This document shows positions 1 through 10,200 of a DNA stretch of 64,000 bases, piece after piece (the first letter of the stretch is position 1; each line of letters opens with the position of its first letter). Below the pieces are notes generated by a model. The model saw only the letters and a program-made list of their open reading frames with translations. It had not been told where the DNA came from and did not search any database. The stretch lies in the NCBI RefSeq assembly GCF_900299535.1, contig NZ_OMKE01000015.1, forward strand, positions 46,218 through 110,217, given 5' to 3'. A program made the position numbers and the translations under genes. This stretch comes from Aquimarina aquimarini (GTDB lineage: Bacteria > Bacteroidota > Bacteroidia > Flavobacteriales > Flavobacteriaceae).

Positions 1-573
1 GGAAGAGTTGATATAAGTGGCGAATTGAGAGGTTGGAAAAAAATACGAATACTAAGAGATGGTGATGGTTATATTTTACAGCATGCTGATGTAGATGCGA
101 CTACTTTTGAAGAAATAAAGATACCTAAGAAGAGTGAATATAATTTTACATTCTTTAGTTTTAATACCAAATCTATTGTAGATGTAGAGCCTATGAAAGA
201 TAAATGGGATCTTAATTTTACAGTATTTACAAATATTATTAGTTTTCAACCAGGAGTAACAGGAGCATATGGATTTAGTGATTTTATAACAACAGACCTT
301 CTTGGTGGTGCAAATTCTTATATGGTAAAAACTACAGAATTTACATACGAGGATTTTGCTTTGGCAAATATCGATAATGATAAGTTTATAGCAGATCAAA
401 GAGGTATTGGTAGTAATTGGAGAGATTTACTTGGAGGTACAGGTCTTCTCACCGATAGATTCTTTGTACTTAAAGATACAGATGGAAACTTATATAAAAT
501 TAGATTTACTGCTTTCACCAATGAAAGTGGTGTTAGAGGATATCCTCAATTTGAATATACTCTATTACAATAA
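1..573 (+). CDS. HmuY-like haem-binding protein (5' end outside window)
   Basis: The reading frame is open to the left edge of the window, so the N-terminus and any lipoprotein signal are missing. About 190 residues remain. The C-terminal part has the features I associate with the HmuY family (small secreted or surface haem-binding proteins of Bacteroidota): a KWDLNFTVFT segment, a YGFSDFITTD segment, then ADQRGIGSNWRDL, then DRFFVLKDTDGNLYKIRF and the ending GYPQFEYTLL. HmuY proteins bind haem outside the cell and pass it to a TonB-dependent receptor (HmuR type); such a gene would be expected upstream, outside this window. A strong terminator follows the stop codon. Family assignment is from recalled motifs; the ligand is not provable here. 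Confidence 0.75.
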   Translation, partial: GRVDISGELRGWKKIRILRDGDGYILQHADVDATTFEEIKIPKKSEYNFTFFSFNTKSIVDVEPMKDKWDLNFTVFTNIISFQPGVTGAYGFSDFITTDLLGGANSYMVKTTEFTYEDFALANIDNDKFIADQRGIGSNWRDLLGGTGLLTDRFFVLKDTDGNLYKIRFTAFTNESGVRGYPQFEYTLLQ

Positions 574-616
574 TATGTTTTTTTGATTTTTATAGCCAAT
601 AAAAAGTGTTAATGCA

Positions 617-652
617 AACGCTTCATATTCAATAGATATGAAGCGTTTTTTT
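617..652 (+). terminator. Rho-independent terminator after the HmuY-like gene
   Basis: A perfect 12-bp stem, AACGCTTCATAT paired with ATATGAAGCGTT around a 7-base loop, is followed by a T-run. The stem and about 15 bases before it are nearly repeated after the next gene (2931-2965). Confidence 0.85.
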
Positions 653-714
653 ATTACATGTATATATAAGTTAAATAATGCTTAATGTTTTTACTAGTAT
701 ATTACTATTATTTA

Positions 715-729
715 TATTTAGTCTAAATA
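715..729. promoter_or_regulatory. Candidate iron-box operator upstream of the Ig-repeat protein
   Basis: The 15-bp perfect palindrome TATTTAGTCTAAATA lies about 20 bases before the ATG at 749. The same half-sites occur upstream of clear iron-acquisition genes in this window (38247, 38928, 50379, 52385, 53876). This suggests a Fur-like or DtxR-like iron regulator. The motif is seen directly; the regulator is inferred. Confidence 0.55.
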
Positions 730-748
730 AATATAAACTACACACAAA

Positions 749-2890
749 ATGAAAATATTTACAATAAAATTATGTATAGCGTACTTGATTCTCCTATGGG
801 GTTTACAAAGTCATAGTCAAGTTACAGTTAGGATTACCAATATGGAATATGTTTCTGGGAGTTTTATAAATTGGGGAGATCCTATTGAGATAGAACAAGG
901 AGGAAATCAAAGGATAAGATTTAATGTGGATTTAACCAAGCCAAATAATATGGTAGTTGGAAATTCTACATTACGGATTTATGCAAAAGGATCATCGGCA
1001 AGTCCTCGTTCTATTGATAGGCAGAGTATTTGTAGTGGTTGTTGGCACACCTCTCATATAGTTTCAAAAGATATTACATTACAAAGTAGTGATTTTAGTA
1101 CAAATGGAGGTGTATTATATGCAGAAGTAGAAAGTAGCAGTGGAATAAAATATAAAAGTCGTGAATGGAGAGTCAATATAGCAGTTTCTAGTATAACGAA
1201 TAATTCTATTTCAGGAAATCAGAGCATTTATTCAGGAGATATTCCTAATGCGTTATCAGGAACGACTCCATCAGGAGGTACGGGGAGTTTTAGGTATCAA
1301 TGGAAAAAGAAAACTTCTGGTAGTTGGACCAATGTTTCGGGTGCAACATCAAGAAATTATTCGCCTCCAGCATTGACCACAACAACAAGATATCAACGAA
1401 TCGTTACTTCTGGCAGTATTTCTAGTACTAGTAATACGATTACTGTTACGGTGATTAATGCTCCACCAATAACGAATAATTCTATTTCAGGAAATCAGAG
1501 TATTTATTCAGAGGATACTCCTAATGCGCTATCAGGAACTACTCCATCAGGAGGTACAGGAAGTTTTAGGTATCAATGGAAAAAGAAAACTTCTGGTAAT
1601 TGGGCTAATATTTCGGGTGCAACATCAAGAAATTATTCGCCTCCAGCATTGACCACAACAACAAAATATCAACGAATTGTTACTTCAGGTGGTATTTCTA
1701 GTACTAGTAATACGATTACTGTTACAGTGATTCTTGCTCCACCCATAACGACTAATAGTATTTCATCTGATCAAACGATTGATGAAGGTGAAGCTCCATC
1801 TACTATTATTGGAAGTACTCCAGCAGGAGGAAGCGGAAGGTATAGATATACTTGGCAGAAGAAAACCACAGGAAACTGGTCTGTTATTTCAGGAGCAACT
1901 TCAAAAAATTATTCTCCAGGAATATTGGTAAAAACAACATTCTATAGAAGGATTGTACGTTCAGGAGGGAGACTAAATACCAGTAATACGGTAAAAATAA
2001 CAGTTAATTTATTACCAGAAATAAGAAACAATACAATAGTTTTTAATGGGGTTTCTAAAATAATAGGAAGTGTTCCAACAGGAGGTAATAATAGTTATAG
2101 ATATGTATATACAACCGTAATTGAAATAAACGGAGAGGCATTTGAAGATCGTTTTGATCAAGGAACTAATAAAGATTGGGTTATTCCAGAATTTTTTCTA
2201 AATGCTGCTAGAAATGGACAAGAATTGATGATTATAAGGCATGTAACTTCGGGAATTAAAGAGTCAAGGACTCATATCTTTTTAAATAAGATAGAAAACA
2301 ATTCATTTGTTTTTGATGGAGTTTCAAAAATTATTGGGAGTGTTCCAACAGGAGGTACTGGGCCATACACTTACCAATATAAATGGTTTGTAGTTGTAGA
2401 AGGAGGAGAACCTGTTCATTTCTCTTCTTCCAGATCAACGAATAAAGATTATACTATACCACCTGATCAAATGCAAAAAATTATTAGTTGGGATATACCA
2501 GTTTATGCTAAACGAATAGTTTGGTCAAATCATCAAAAGCACGAGACAGGCTATATAAAAATAAGAAGCTCTTCTCAAGGAAGGTTAATAAATTCATCGG
2601 TTAGTATAAAAAATCATGAAGAAAAGAAGTTAATATCAAAACCAAAATTATACCCTAATCCAACTCGAGGGACTGTGTATTTAGAAACAGATTATATAGC
2701 AGATACAGAAGTTGAAATATACATATATTCAAAAGTATCTGGCAAAGGTGAAAAAGTATTTACACAAAGAATTAGAGCAGGTAAGCAAACAATTTCATGG
2801 GATATTCCAGCCAGATATCCAAAAGGCTTATATGTATATGAGATTATTGAAAATGGTATATCTAGGCATGGAAAACTTGTAAAGAAATAG
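749..2890 (+). CDS. Secreted Ig-like repeat protein with type IX secretion C-terminal sorting domain
   Basis: This 713-residue protein begins with a signal peptide ending near residue 23 (LQSHSQ). Residues about 149-424 are three 92-residue repeats, each with a GGTGSFRYQWKKKTSG-type core and a SNTITVTV end strand. The first two are almost identical and the third is diverged. Two further shorter units, each with GVSKIIGSVPTGG, start near residues 426 and 513. From about residue 631 the C-terminus (KLYPNPTRGTVYLETDY ... GLYVYEII ... GKLVKK) is a classic type A sorting domain for the type IX secretion system, so the protein should be released or anchored at the cell surface. An iron-box-like palindrome directly upstream and the neighbouring HmuY-like gene suggest expression under iron limitation. 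Binding partner unknown; adhesion or haem/protein capture are possibilities. Confidence 0.85.
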   Translation: MKIFTIKLCIAYLILLWGLQSHSQVTVRITNMEYVSGSFINWGDPIEIEQGGNQRIRFNVDLTKPNNMVVGNSTLRIYAKGSSASPRSIDRQSICSGCWHTSHIVSKDITLQSSDFSTNGGVLYAEVESSSGIKYKSREWRVNIAVSSITNNSISGNQSIYSGDIPNALSGTTPSGGTGSFRYQWKKKTSGSWTNVSGATSRNYSPPALTTTTRYQRIVTSGSISSTSNTITVTVINAPPITNNSISGNQSIYSEDTPNALSGTTPSGGTGSFRYQWKKKTSGNWANISGATSRNYSPPALTTTTKYQRIVTSGGISSTSNTITVTVILAPPITTNSISSDQTIDEGEAPSTIIGSTPAGGSGRYRYTWQKKTTGNWSVISGATSKNYSPGILVKTTFYRRIVRSGGRLNTSNTVKITVNLLPEIRNNTIVFNGVSKIIGSVPTGGNNSYRYVYTTVIEINGEAFEDRFDQGTNKDWVIPEFFLNAARNGQELMIIRHVTSGIKESRTHIFLNKIENNSFVFDGVSKIIGSVPTGGTGPYTYQYKWFVVVEGGEPVHFSSSRSTNKDYTIPPDQMQKIISWDIPVYAKRIVWSNHQKHETGYIKIRSSSQGRLINSSVSIKNHEEKKLISKPKLYPNPTRGTVYLETDYIADTEVEIYIYSKVSGKGEKVFTQRIRAGKQTISWDIPARYPKGLYVYEIIENGISRHGKLVKK
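1193..2020 (+). repeat. Three tandem 276-bp coding repeats
   Basis: Copies start at 1193, 1469 and 1745, all with the same ATAACGA start and an exact 276-bp period (92 codons). Copies one and two are nearly identical at the DNA level, including synonymous positions, which points to recent duplication or gene conversion. Copy three is clearly older. Confidence 0.85.
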
Positions 2891-2930
2891 TTCTAGATGA
2901 GAATTACTTTTTACTAAAAGTATTAATGCA

Positions 2931-2965
2931 AACGCTCCATATTTCTTGAATATGGAGCGTTTTTT
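2931..2965 (+). terminator. Rho-independent terminator after the Ig-repeat protein
   Basis: A perfect 12-bp stem, AACGCTCCATAT paired with ATATGGAGCGTT, is followed by a T-run. The sequence before it (AAAAGTATTAATGCAAACGCT) almost matches that at 604-621, so this terminator and the one at 617 form a repeated pair. Confidence 0.85.
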
Positions 2966-3036
2966 GAAACACCGTTTGTTTGTCCCACTAGATGGAAGCG
3001 GAAAATTACTTAGCTTTGGAAAAACAAACTAAACAT

Positions 3037-3138
3037 AGCACTCCGTAAACTCCATTGATCAAATTGTTTGCTTTCGCTAGCGCTGCACAAACGATTTAAT
3101 CAACAACGCTAAGGCTGAGTTTACTACGACGTTGTGCT
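3037..3138. repeat. Long imperfect palindrome upstream of an orphan lipoprotein
   Basis: Nested inverted arms converge on a GC-richer loop. AGCAC (3037) faces GTGCT (3134), GTAAACTC (3045) faces GAGTTTAC (3117), and a 16-nt arm at 3055-3070 faces 3088-3103 with 14 of 16 positions matching. The right end reads ACGTTGTGCTTAA and stops 13 bases before the next ATG. The size and nested-arm layout resemble integron attC sites or a dispersed palindromic repeat. No integrase is visible, so identity is open. Confidence 0.6.
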
Positions 3139-3151
3139 TAATTAAAAAACG

Positions 3152-3853
3152 ATGAATAATATCAAAATGCTATTTATTTTCATACTTCTAACTTCTTGTA
3201 ATTCAGTGAAAACTATTACGGATTTGAAAGAATATGGATTTAAAGGAAAAGTAAAAAATATTGTAGTTTTGAATTATAGAGATTTGGAAAAGAAAAATGA
3301 ATTATGGGTTATAAAAGAAGATAAACTATTCTCAAAAAAGACAATGAAATTCAATAAAAAAGGGAATATTGTAGAAATACATTATCATTCAACTTCTAAA
3401 AATCTATCTGATGAGATTATTACAAGTATTGAATTTAAAAACGGAAAAAAAAGTAAGACCACTTCAAGAGATTTATTAGGAGAAATAATCAATACAGGTT
3501 ATTATACTTGGATTGATAAATATAATTATAGTTATGATTTAGTTAATAAACAAAAAGAACTAATTCTGAAATCTCACACAAAACTTAACAATAATTTTCG
3601 AGAAATAAGTACTGAATATTCATATATAGAAAATGATTCTATTGTCTTTTCTGAATCAACTGTAACTGAATTAGATATTAACGAAGAAGTTGTAAGCACA
3701 AAATTTAAAGATAAAATATCTCAAGAAGAATATGTAATTGAGTATATAGTTAAAAAAGATAAAAAAGATAATCTAATAAAATGTGCTTTTATTTTTCGAG
3801 AAAGTAAAAAACTTCAATTGTTATCTATTAATAAATTTGAATATTATGAATAG
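3152..3853 (+). CDS. Orphan lipoprotein of unknown function
   Basis: This 233-residue protein opens with a short hydrophobic signal ending in the lipobox LLTSC (Cys16), so it is predicted to be membrane-anchored outside the cytoplasm. The mature part is Lys-rich and polar. It has short beta-strand-like segments of the pattern KKGNIVEIHYHS and KNGKKSKTTSRD, reminiscent of the loose repeats in many flavobacterial lipoproteins. I recognise no enzyme motif. The gene stands alone, its codons are even more AT-rich than the flanking genes, and palindromic elements lie immediately before (3037-3138) and after (3857-3895). Together these suggest an acquired or mobile single-gene cassette. Confidence 0.7.
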   Translation: MNNIKMLFIFILLTSCNSVKTITDLKEYGFKGKVKNIVVLNYRDLEKKNELWVIKEDKLFSKKTMKFNKKGNIVEIHYHSTSKNLSDEIITSIEFKNGKKSKTTSRDLLGEIINTGYYTWIDKYNYSYDLVNKQKELILKSHTKLNNNFREISTEYSYIENDSIVFSESTVTELDINEEVVSTKFKDKISQEEYVIEYIVKKDKKDNLIKCAFIFRESKKLQLLSINKFEYYE

Positions 3854-3856
3854 AAT

Positions 3857-3895
3857 AACTAAGCATTCGGTACGATCGGCCATGAATGCAGTGTT
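3857..3895. repeat. Short imperfect palindrome after the orphan lipoprotein
   Basis: AACTAAGCATTC (3857) faces GAATGCAGTGTT (3884), with matching AAC/GTT ends and a perfect GCATTC/GAATGC inner arm around a 15-base loop. It begins three bases after the stop codon at 3853. It has no T-run, so it is not an obvious terminator. Confidence 0.45.
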
Positions 3896-4224
3896 GACTA
3901 AACTGGTCTGATTTATTGTTTGTATGGGAATTGCTCTGGTCGTTGCAAATATTCTTGGGTGTCACTGGCTATTTCAAAAATGCAGTTCTCTTATTTTGAA
4001 CTATTTTTAACCCTACTTGCTGTCGTATTTTCATTTTCAGTAATATCCTGTATGAGCATAGTGTTCCTAAAGCCCAAGCATTCCTTGATGAATTTAGAGT
4101 TAAAAAATATCAAAATACACAATAGGTTAATTTATAACAAAATCATAGAATGTGATAAAGAAACCCCACAAACAGTTATGTTTATGGAGTTTCTCACCTT
4201 TGGCTGGCTCGCCAATTTTCACAC
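3896..4224. other. Gene-poor stretch between lipoprotein and giant gene
   Basis: No confident gene. One weak plus-strand frame runs from a possible ATG at 3980 to 4243 (87 codons). It has one hydrophobic segment, no recognisable domain, no good ribosome-binding context, and overlaps the last codons of the convergent giant gene. It may be a decayed gene fragment. Confidence 0.4.
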
Positions 4225-7200
4225 TCACAAATTTGTAATATAATCCAATGACAACGTTAATGCTCTCAGTCGGATTAATGGTTTTGGTTGTTCAGTCAGA
4301 TTAGAAAAAACAGTAAGATCAAACCAAAGGGATGCCTTAGTATTATCTATTTGATTCTTACTATACCAATCTTTGATACTATTGGCCCAATCTTCTATCA
4401 TTTGATTCAATGTTTTATCGGTTCCACTACCGATTACTTGGATTGATTGTAATGGTTGCATAATCACAGGAAGTACAATATCGCTTAACCCACTATTGGC
4501 TTGATAACTATACGTTGAACTCATCAAAACACTAATAGTCTCCTGAGAGTTTTCTGCCAGTAAGGTGTCAAATAAAGTAGTAAGTTGTTGTTCTAGTGTT
4601 CCTATATTTGGGCTGGATGGGTTATTTATAGTAGCAATATTTATAGAATCACTACTATCAATTGTAGGATGAAAAACATTTGAAAATCCAATACTACCCG
4701 TTGTGTATACAAAGTCATTTGCCGAAGGTTTACCTGGTACCAGTTCTACATTACGTTTTAACTCTGCAGAGGTGTCAGCATCCTGTCTATTTAGAATATT
4801 CATTGCAGGAATAAGCACTTCGCGATCAGGAATAGCTTGTCCAACAGAAGCTTCCAGAATTTCTTTTGTGTTGTTATCTGTATAATAATAACTATAAGAA
4901 GCTCCATCTTCTGGGTCGATGGCAACAGCTTTATACCCAGAAATATTCACAATAGGGGTTTCTATTCCTTCAGGAGCTTCACCAAAAATATTGATGATTA
5001 ATGCTCCAGTGGTGGTATCTACAGTGGTAGATCCCTCTTTGATATAAAATGTATAAGGAACTGCAGCATATCCTTGTTTTTGTTGTCTATGAGAAGTGTT
5101 TAAAGCAAAACCATTACTGGACTCTGCTGTTTTTGCCATTTGAGACACCATCTCATTATAGGACGATAATGCTACTGCGGCAGATTCAAACTGCGAAGCA
5201 TCTGTAGTTGTAGCATCTATTTTGATCAATGTATCATTGAATACTTGATTGATATTAGGAAAAACAGTAATGAATTCTGCCATCTGCGCAAATGCATCTT
5301 CAAAACTGGCAAGTGCTTTAGCTGAATTGTCTAGAACATTAAATAAAATTTCAAAATCAACTTGATCCTGAGGGTAATGAAAAGATTGAGAATATGTAAT
5401 TTGATAATTCCATTTAAGAATATCGTTTATTTCATTAGTTCCCGAGATATAAGGATAAGAACCTTCTTGTTTTATCATTGCTGGTGCGGTAGGAAAGGAT
5501 CGTAGAATCAAAGGGATTTTAAATCCACCTAATGAAGTTTCTAATGGATTGGCCAATGTCTTTGAAATAAAACTTAACCACGAAGATGCTTTATACCCTT
5601 CGATACCGTTGACTGAGCTGATTTGATGTTCTATGGCAAACCCACTGTAAGTAATATTCAGATCTACATAGGATAAAACCTCATTGTCTGTACCTCTAAT
5701 AATATCAGGCGAAGAAATCAAGAAAGGCAGTTTCGCCTTAGTATTCTTATTTAGTTCTAGTTTTGGTGAACTCATACTAAATGATGTACTGAAATTACCA
5801 CCATCAACTTCTTGTTGTACGGCATGAATTAGTGGTGAGGTAATGGTATTTCCTAATTCATCTTGCAATGTATCTGTAATAGTTACCGTAGTTTTATCAA
5901 TACTAGCCTTGGCGCTTAATCGTAAGCTTACAATGCGATTGTTGTTTTTGAGTAGTGTCGCGCTTACAACATTTATATCGTCTGATATGGTATAGTTACT
6001 TATCTTTTCTGCGGTTGCTTTATTCATAAAATTAGAGAAGAAAAGATAGACAATAGTAGCATCTTTTTCATCTATTTCTACCCCAATAAAGATAAAATTC
6101 AAATTAATGTTACCGTATAATTGAGGAGCATCTGTGTTTTCTAGAACGGTTTCTGCCTGTACAGTTGCTTCAAATTGGATTCCCGCTCTAGTAGTATATG
6201 CATTGCTCAGCTTTACTAATAATTGTTGCAAGAAAGTTTCTTGAATAGCAACAGTATCTGTTGTTTGACCTGCAAAAACAGGAATCATTGATAGTTTTAG
6301 AACTTCTGCCAAACGTTCCTTATTGGTTAGCATATCTGCTAAGAAATTTGACTTACCATAATCATCGACCAATTGAATCGCGGCTGTAAACTCTGGGGTT
6401 AATACAGCATCAATAGCAGAGAAAATTTGTTTTCCCCAAAGATCCATATCAATGTTTTTAAAATCCATATATGTAGAAGGAGTAGAAAAATCGATACCTG
6501 TTTTTGAATTGAAATAATAAATAGGAACCTGTTCTTTTGTTTCCAATTGATTTGATATTGGTTTGGGAGCAAAAATTTCAGGATTTCCAATGTTATTAAC
6601 CTCATATCCTATATCGGTAGTCGTATCAAGCCCTAATCGAGTCGCCCATATTTCTGTTCCTCCTGAATTGCTTAAGTTTTCATTACGATTGATTCCAGAA
6701 GTAACCCTAAGTTGATAGCTATCCTTTTTGGATAAGGCAGTTTCAAAACTAGTAGCAAATTCTTCTAAGCCAGTAGTGGTTCCAGATTTGGCTTTTGATA
6801 ATGGAGGAATATTTGTATGTACTGCTTTTATACCTCCAGTAGTCTCAAAATCACCAGAAATAGAACCGCCAGTACGTTCGATAGTAAAACTAGATTCTAG
6901 TTTAAATATTTGAGTGGTATTGATTTGAGTAGTATCTATATCAAAAGATAGAATATGATCACTATCTGGTATATCAGTGTCAATTTCTCCCTGACCACAA
7001 CCGACCAAGAATACATATATCGAGGCAATCCATTCCTGAACTAGCCCCTCTATATCATTCTCATCCAATACAAAAGGAGTATCGGTTAAGGTAGTATTTA
7101 ATTGAAAAGCGATACCATTAGGATCTGTTAATTGATACCAGATTTGAGTATATGTTTGTAGATCTCTGATTGCTTGCTCTTTTACCGATGAAGTAGCCAG

Positions 7201-10200
7201 GTCTTTATCATTATCAGCACTAAATTTGGACCAGCCATTGAACACCAAGGTATTTTCATTATCAGAATCAGAAGCATCAGCTTTTACATTGCTTATAGTG
7301 ACTGTTATCTCTACATTTTCTGGAATGGTATCTACTGTAATCGTTACCGATTTGTTATCATCATTGAGAATGATTGATTGGATGTTGATATTTTGATCAA
7401 TAGTATAATTTGAAATATCTGTAGCAGTAGTTTTATCGAGATCAACTGTATATTGCCCCAGAATAGTAGTAGTACTTTTTACAGAGGTACTGATTAGACC
7501 TTGATAATAGCTAGGATCAAAATTAAGTCCCATATCTAGTTTAGCCTCTGCTTCTTCACCGCTTACTATCCAAGACGAAGTGATCGAAGGCCATTGATTA
7601 AGCCCTAAGATGGCATCGGTATATCCTGTGAGTACAGGGGGTTCATTAAGGGGTTCAATACTATTGGCAGAAGGATCAGATAATTCACTTATAATACTAT
7701 TACCATAAATATCTTGCCATGCAAAATTAACCTGTAAGAGGTCACCTAATCCTAAATATGGGCTATCATTGCTGTCTGGCATAATATCTTTTGTAGAAAC
7801 TACTTCTTTGCTAAATCGAGTATAAGGAATGCTCACTTGGTAGTTCCATGTATCTTCTGCTGTAAGTGTTTTTGGAACCTGAATTTTATTGGTACTGTCT
7901 GGATCTTCTGCTTCTGTGGTTGGGCCAGAAGGTAAACCAATATTACTACTGTCAAAATAATCATTGGCAACTACTTGATACGTCAGAGAGCTATAGATAT
8001 TTTGTAAGAATAATTCTCCAAAATCAGTAGCTTTTGGATCTTCGGGTACTGCTGCTGGTATGGGGCGTATAGCATCTATAGAAGTTGTACCAACAGCCAC
8101 ATTAGCAGTTCTTATTTTTGGACCACCCGTACTTAGGATTTCTTGGTTGTCGTCAAAAATACCAACAACATTTTGATTGTAATTGGCTATAGAAGAAATG
8201 TTCTCACCATAAAAATCAGACAATGTAGCAAAAGTATTTCCGCCTGGACTAGTACCTACGATAATTGTAAGTTGTGGTAAGAAAATAGCATCAAACATAT
8301 TGAGTTGATCAGGTAATTCATTTCCTGATTTTTGGTTATTGATCTCTTGTATTGCAATTACAGTAGTATCAAAGCGATCAGCAATTTCTTGCAAGGTATT
8401 ACCTCCAACACCTACTTCATAAATTCCTTCATTGATAGCTAGTTTAGTATTAGGACTAAGTAGTAAAGATTGATTGTCAGAAGCTACATCAGCGATATTT
8501 CCGTAATACGTATACGCCAATTCTTGTAGTGTTTGTGTTGTATCAGATGGTAATTTTATAATGTTAGGATCTGATTGGGCAAAGAGTACAGAGGTATCTT
8601 TATTAAAAGCTTCACCACAAGCAAAAACATTCATATATGATGTAATTGTATTTTGAAGATTTTCTTCTGCAGGCTTATCATACATTACTATAAATGATAA
8701 TTCCGCCTCGCCATTATCATCAAAAATACGATCAGGAAGCCCTTGTTGATTATCTGCATTATAATAATATAAGTAATAGCCTCCATTTCTGGTAATACTA
8801 GCTTGCCATAATAAGCGCAAGAAGTCGGTTTGTGTATTGAGGAGTCTTATTTTTTCACTCTCTGTGTCGGATAGAGTTTTGAGCAACCTATCAAAAGTTA
8901 CATCAGGTCGGGTTTCTGTAGAGAGATTTACCTGAGCCAATCCCATCGTAAGAGCATTTTGAGTATCAGTTTGTACACCATCTTGAGTACTTCCGTTACT
9001 ATCAACGGCATATGCTGGGATCAGGCTTGCAATAAGTGAATTATTAGCACCAATTTCACTCACTATTTTTTCCAGAATAGCAGCATTATTACTATTGGCA
9101 CCAACTACTTCATATGTGGTAAGAGTGGCAGGGCTATCAGAAACTACAGGTACCTTTTTTATAGTAACTTCCACCAGAGATCCAAGACCATAATAAGAAA
9201 CACCATGATTGATCATTTTTTTAGAAACCTCATCATATTCACCGATTAAGAATTCCATTCTTGGGTTTACTTTTCTGGTACTTAGATCTGGGAGTTGAAG
9301 TAATGTGTCTGGCAATGGCCATAGGCTTAATGCCGGTACACCTGGTGGAGTACCTCCATACGGAAGATCAATAGTAGCTGCGGCATTCCAAACAATCTCT
9401 GAGGTGTAGGGGTAACTAGCCTCATTATTTGTAAACAGGTCTTTTACTCCAAGAAAACTAAGACCTGTATTTAATTTATTCGTGGTTGCATATTCAGAAA
9501 CTTTATTAATACGAGTAGCATCATCACTATCTGGTACAATAGTAATAACTCTTTTTGAAGCATTATCCCCACTAAATGCTAGCCATTGTAATGTATCGGG
9601 TTTGCTGAATGTAATATCAAAATCATTTCCTTCTGTGAGAGTAGGAATAGGAAATTGTTGTCCATTTAATGCATATAAACCTGCAAATTCAAGCTCACGA
9701 TAAGATAAAACATCATTATCATCTTCTACCCACATTCCCTGAAAATTAGGAGTTATGCCATCAACAGGAAGTTTTAGCCCAGCCAGATAATATCTAGAAG
9801 TCATACCCGATAAATGCTGGATTCCTTGTGTTGCTTGAATCTCTTTAAGCAATTCTCCTACTTTAAACTGCTCTAGATTTGCCATGTCTAATGTTGTAGT
9901 ATCAAACAAGTCTATAATAGCTCCGTTATTATGATCCTGATCGATAGGAGTAGCCAAATCTTGTTGAGTAACATTGAATTTAGAAGCAATAGTTCTTAGA
10001 GTATCTTCTTCAATTGTAGTATAAGTAATCAAATCAATACGAATTGTAGCGACAGTAAGCAATAAATTAGGAATCGTTGTTATGCTCCCATCAGTAATTA
10101 AGATGTTAATGTCAATCTTATTTTCGTTAGGAACACCAGCATTGATGGCATTTACAACTTCTGTAAGTGATTGAGAGGATAAAGTCGTATAATCGTACTG

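Noticed and set aside
3920..4243. A 107-codon plus-strand frame opening with TTG.
   Set aside because: Weak start, no recognisable domain, and it overlaps the end of the convergent giant gene; kept only as a possible fragment in the gene-poor stretch.
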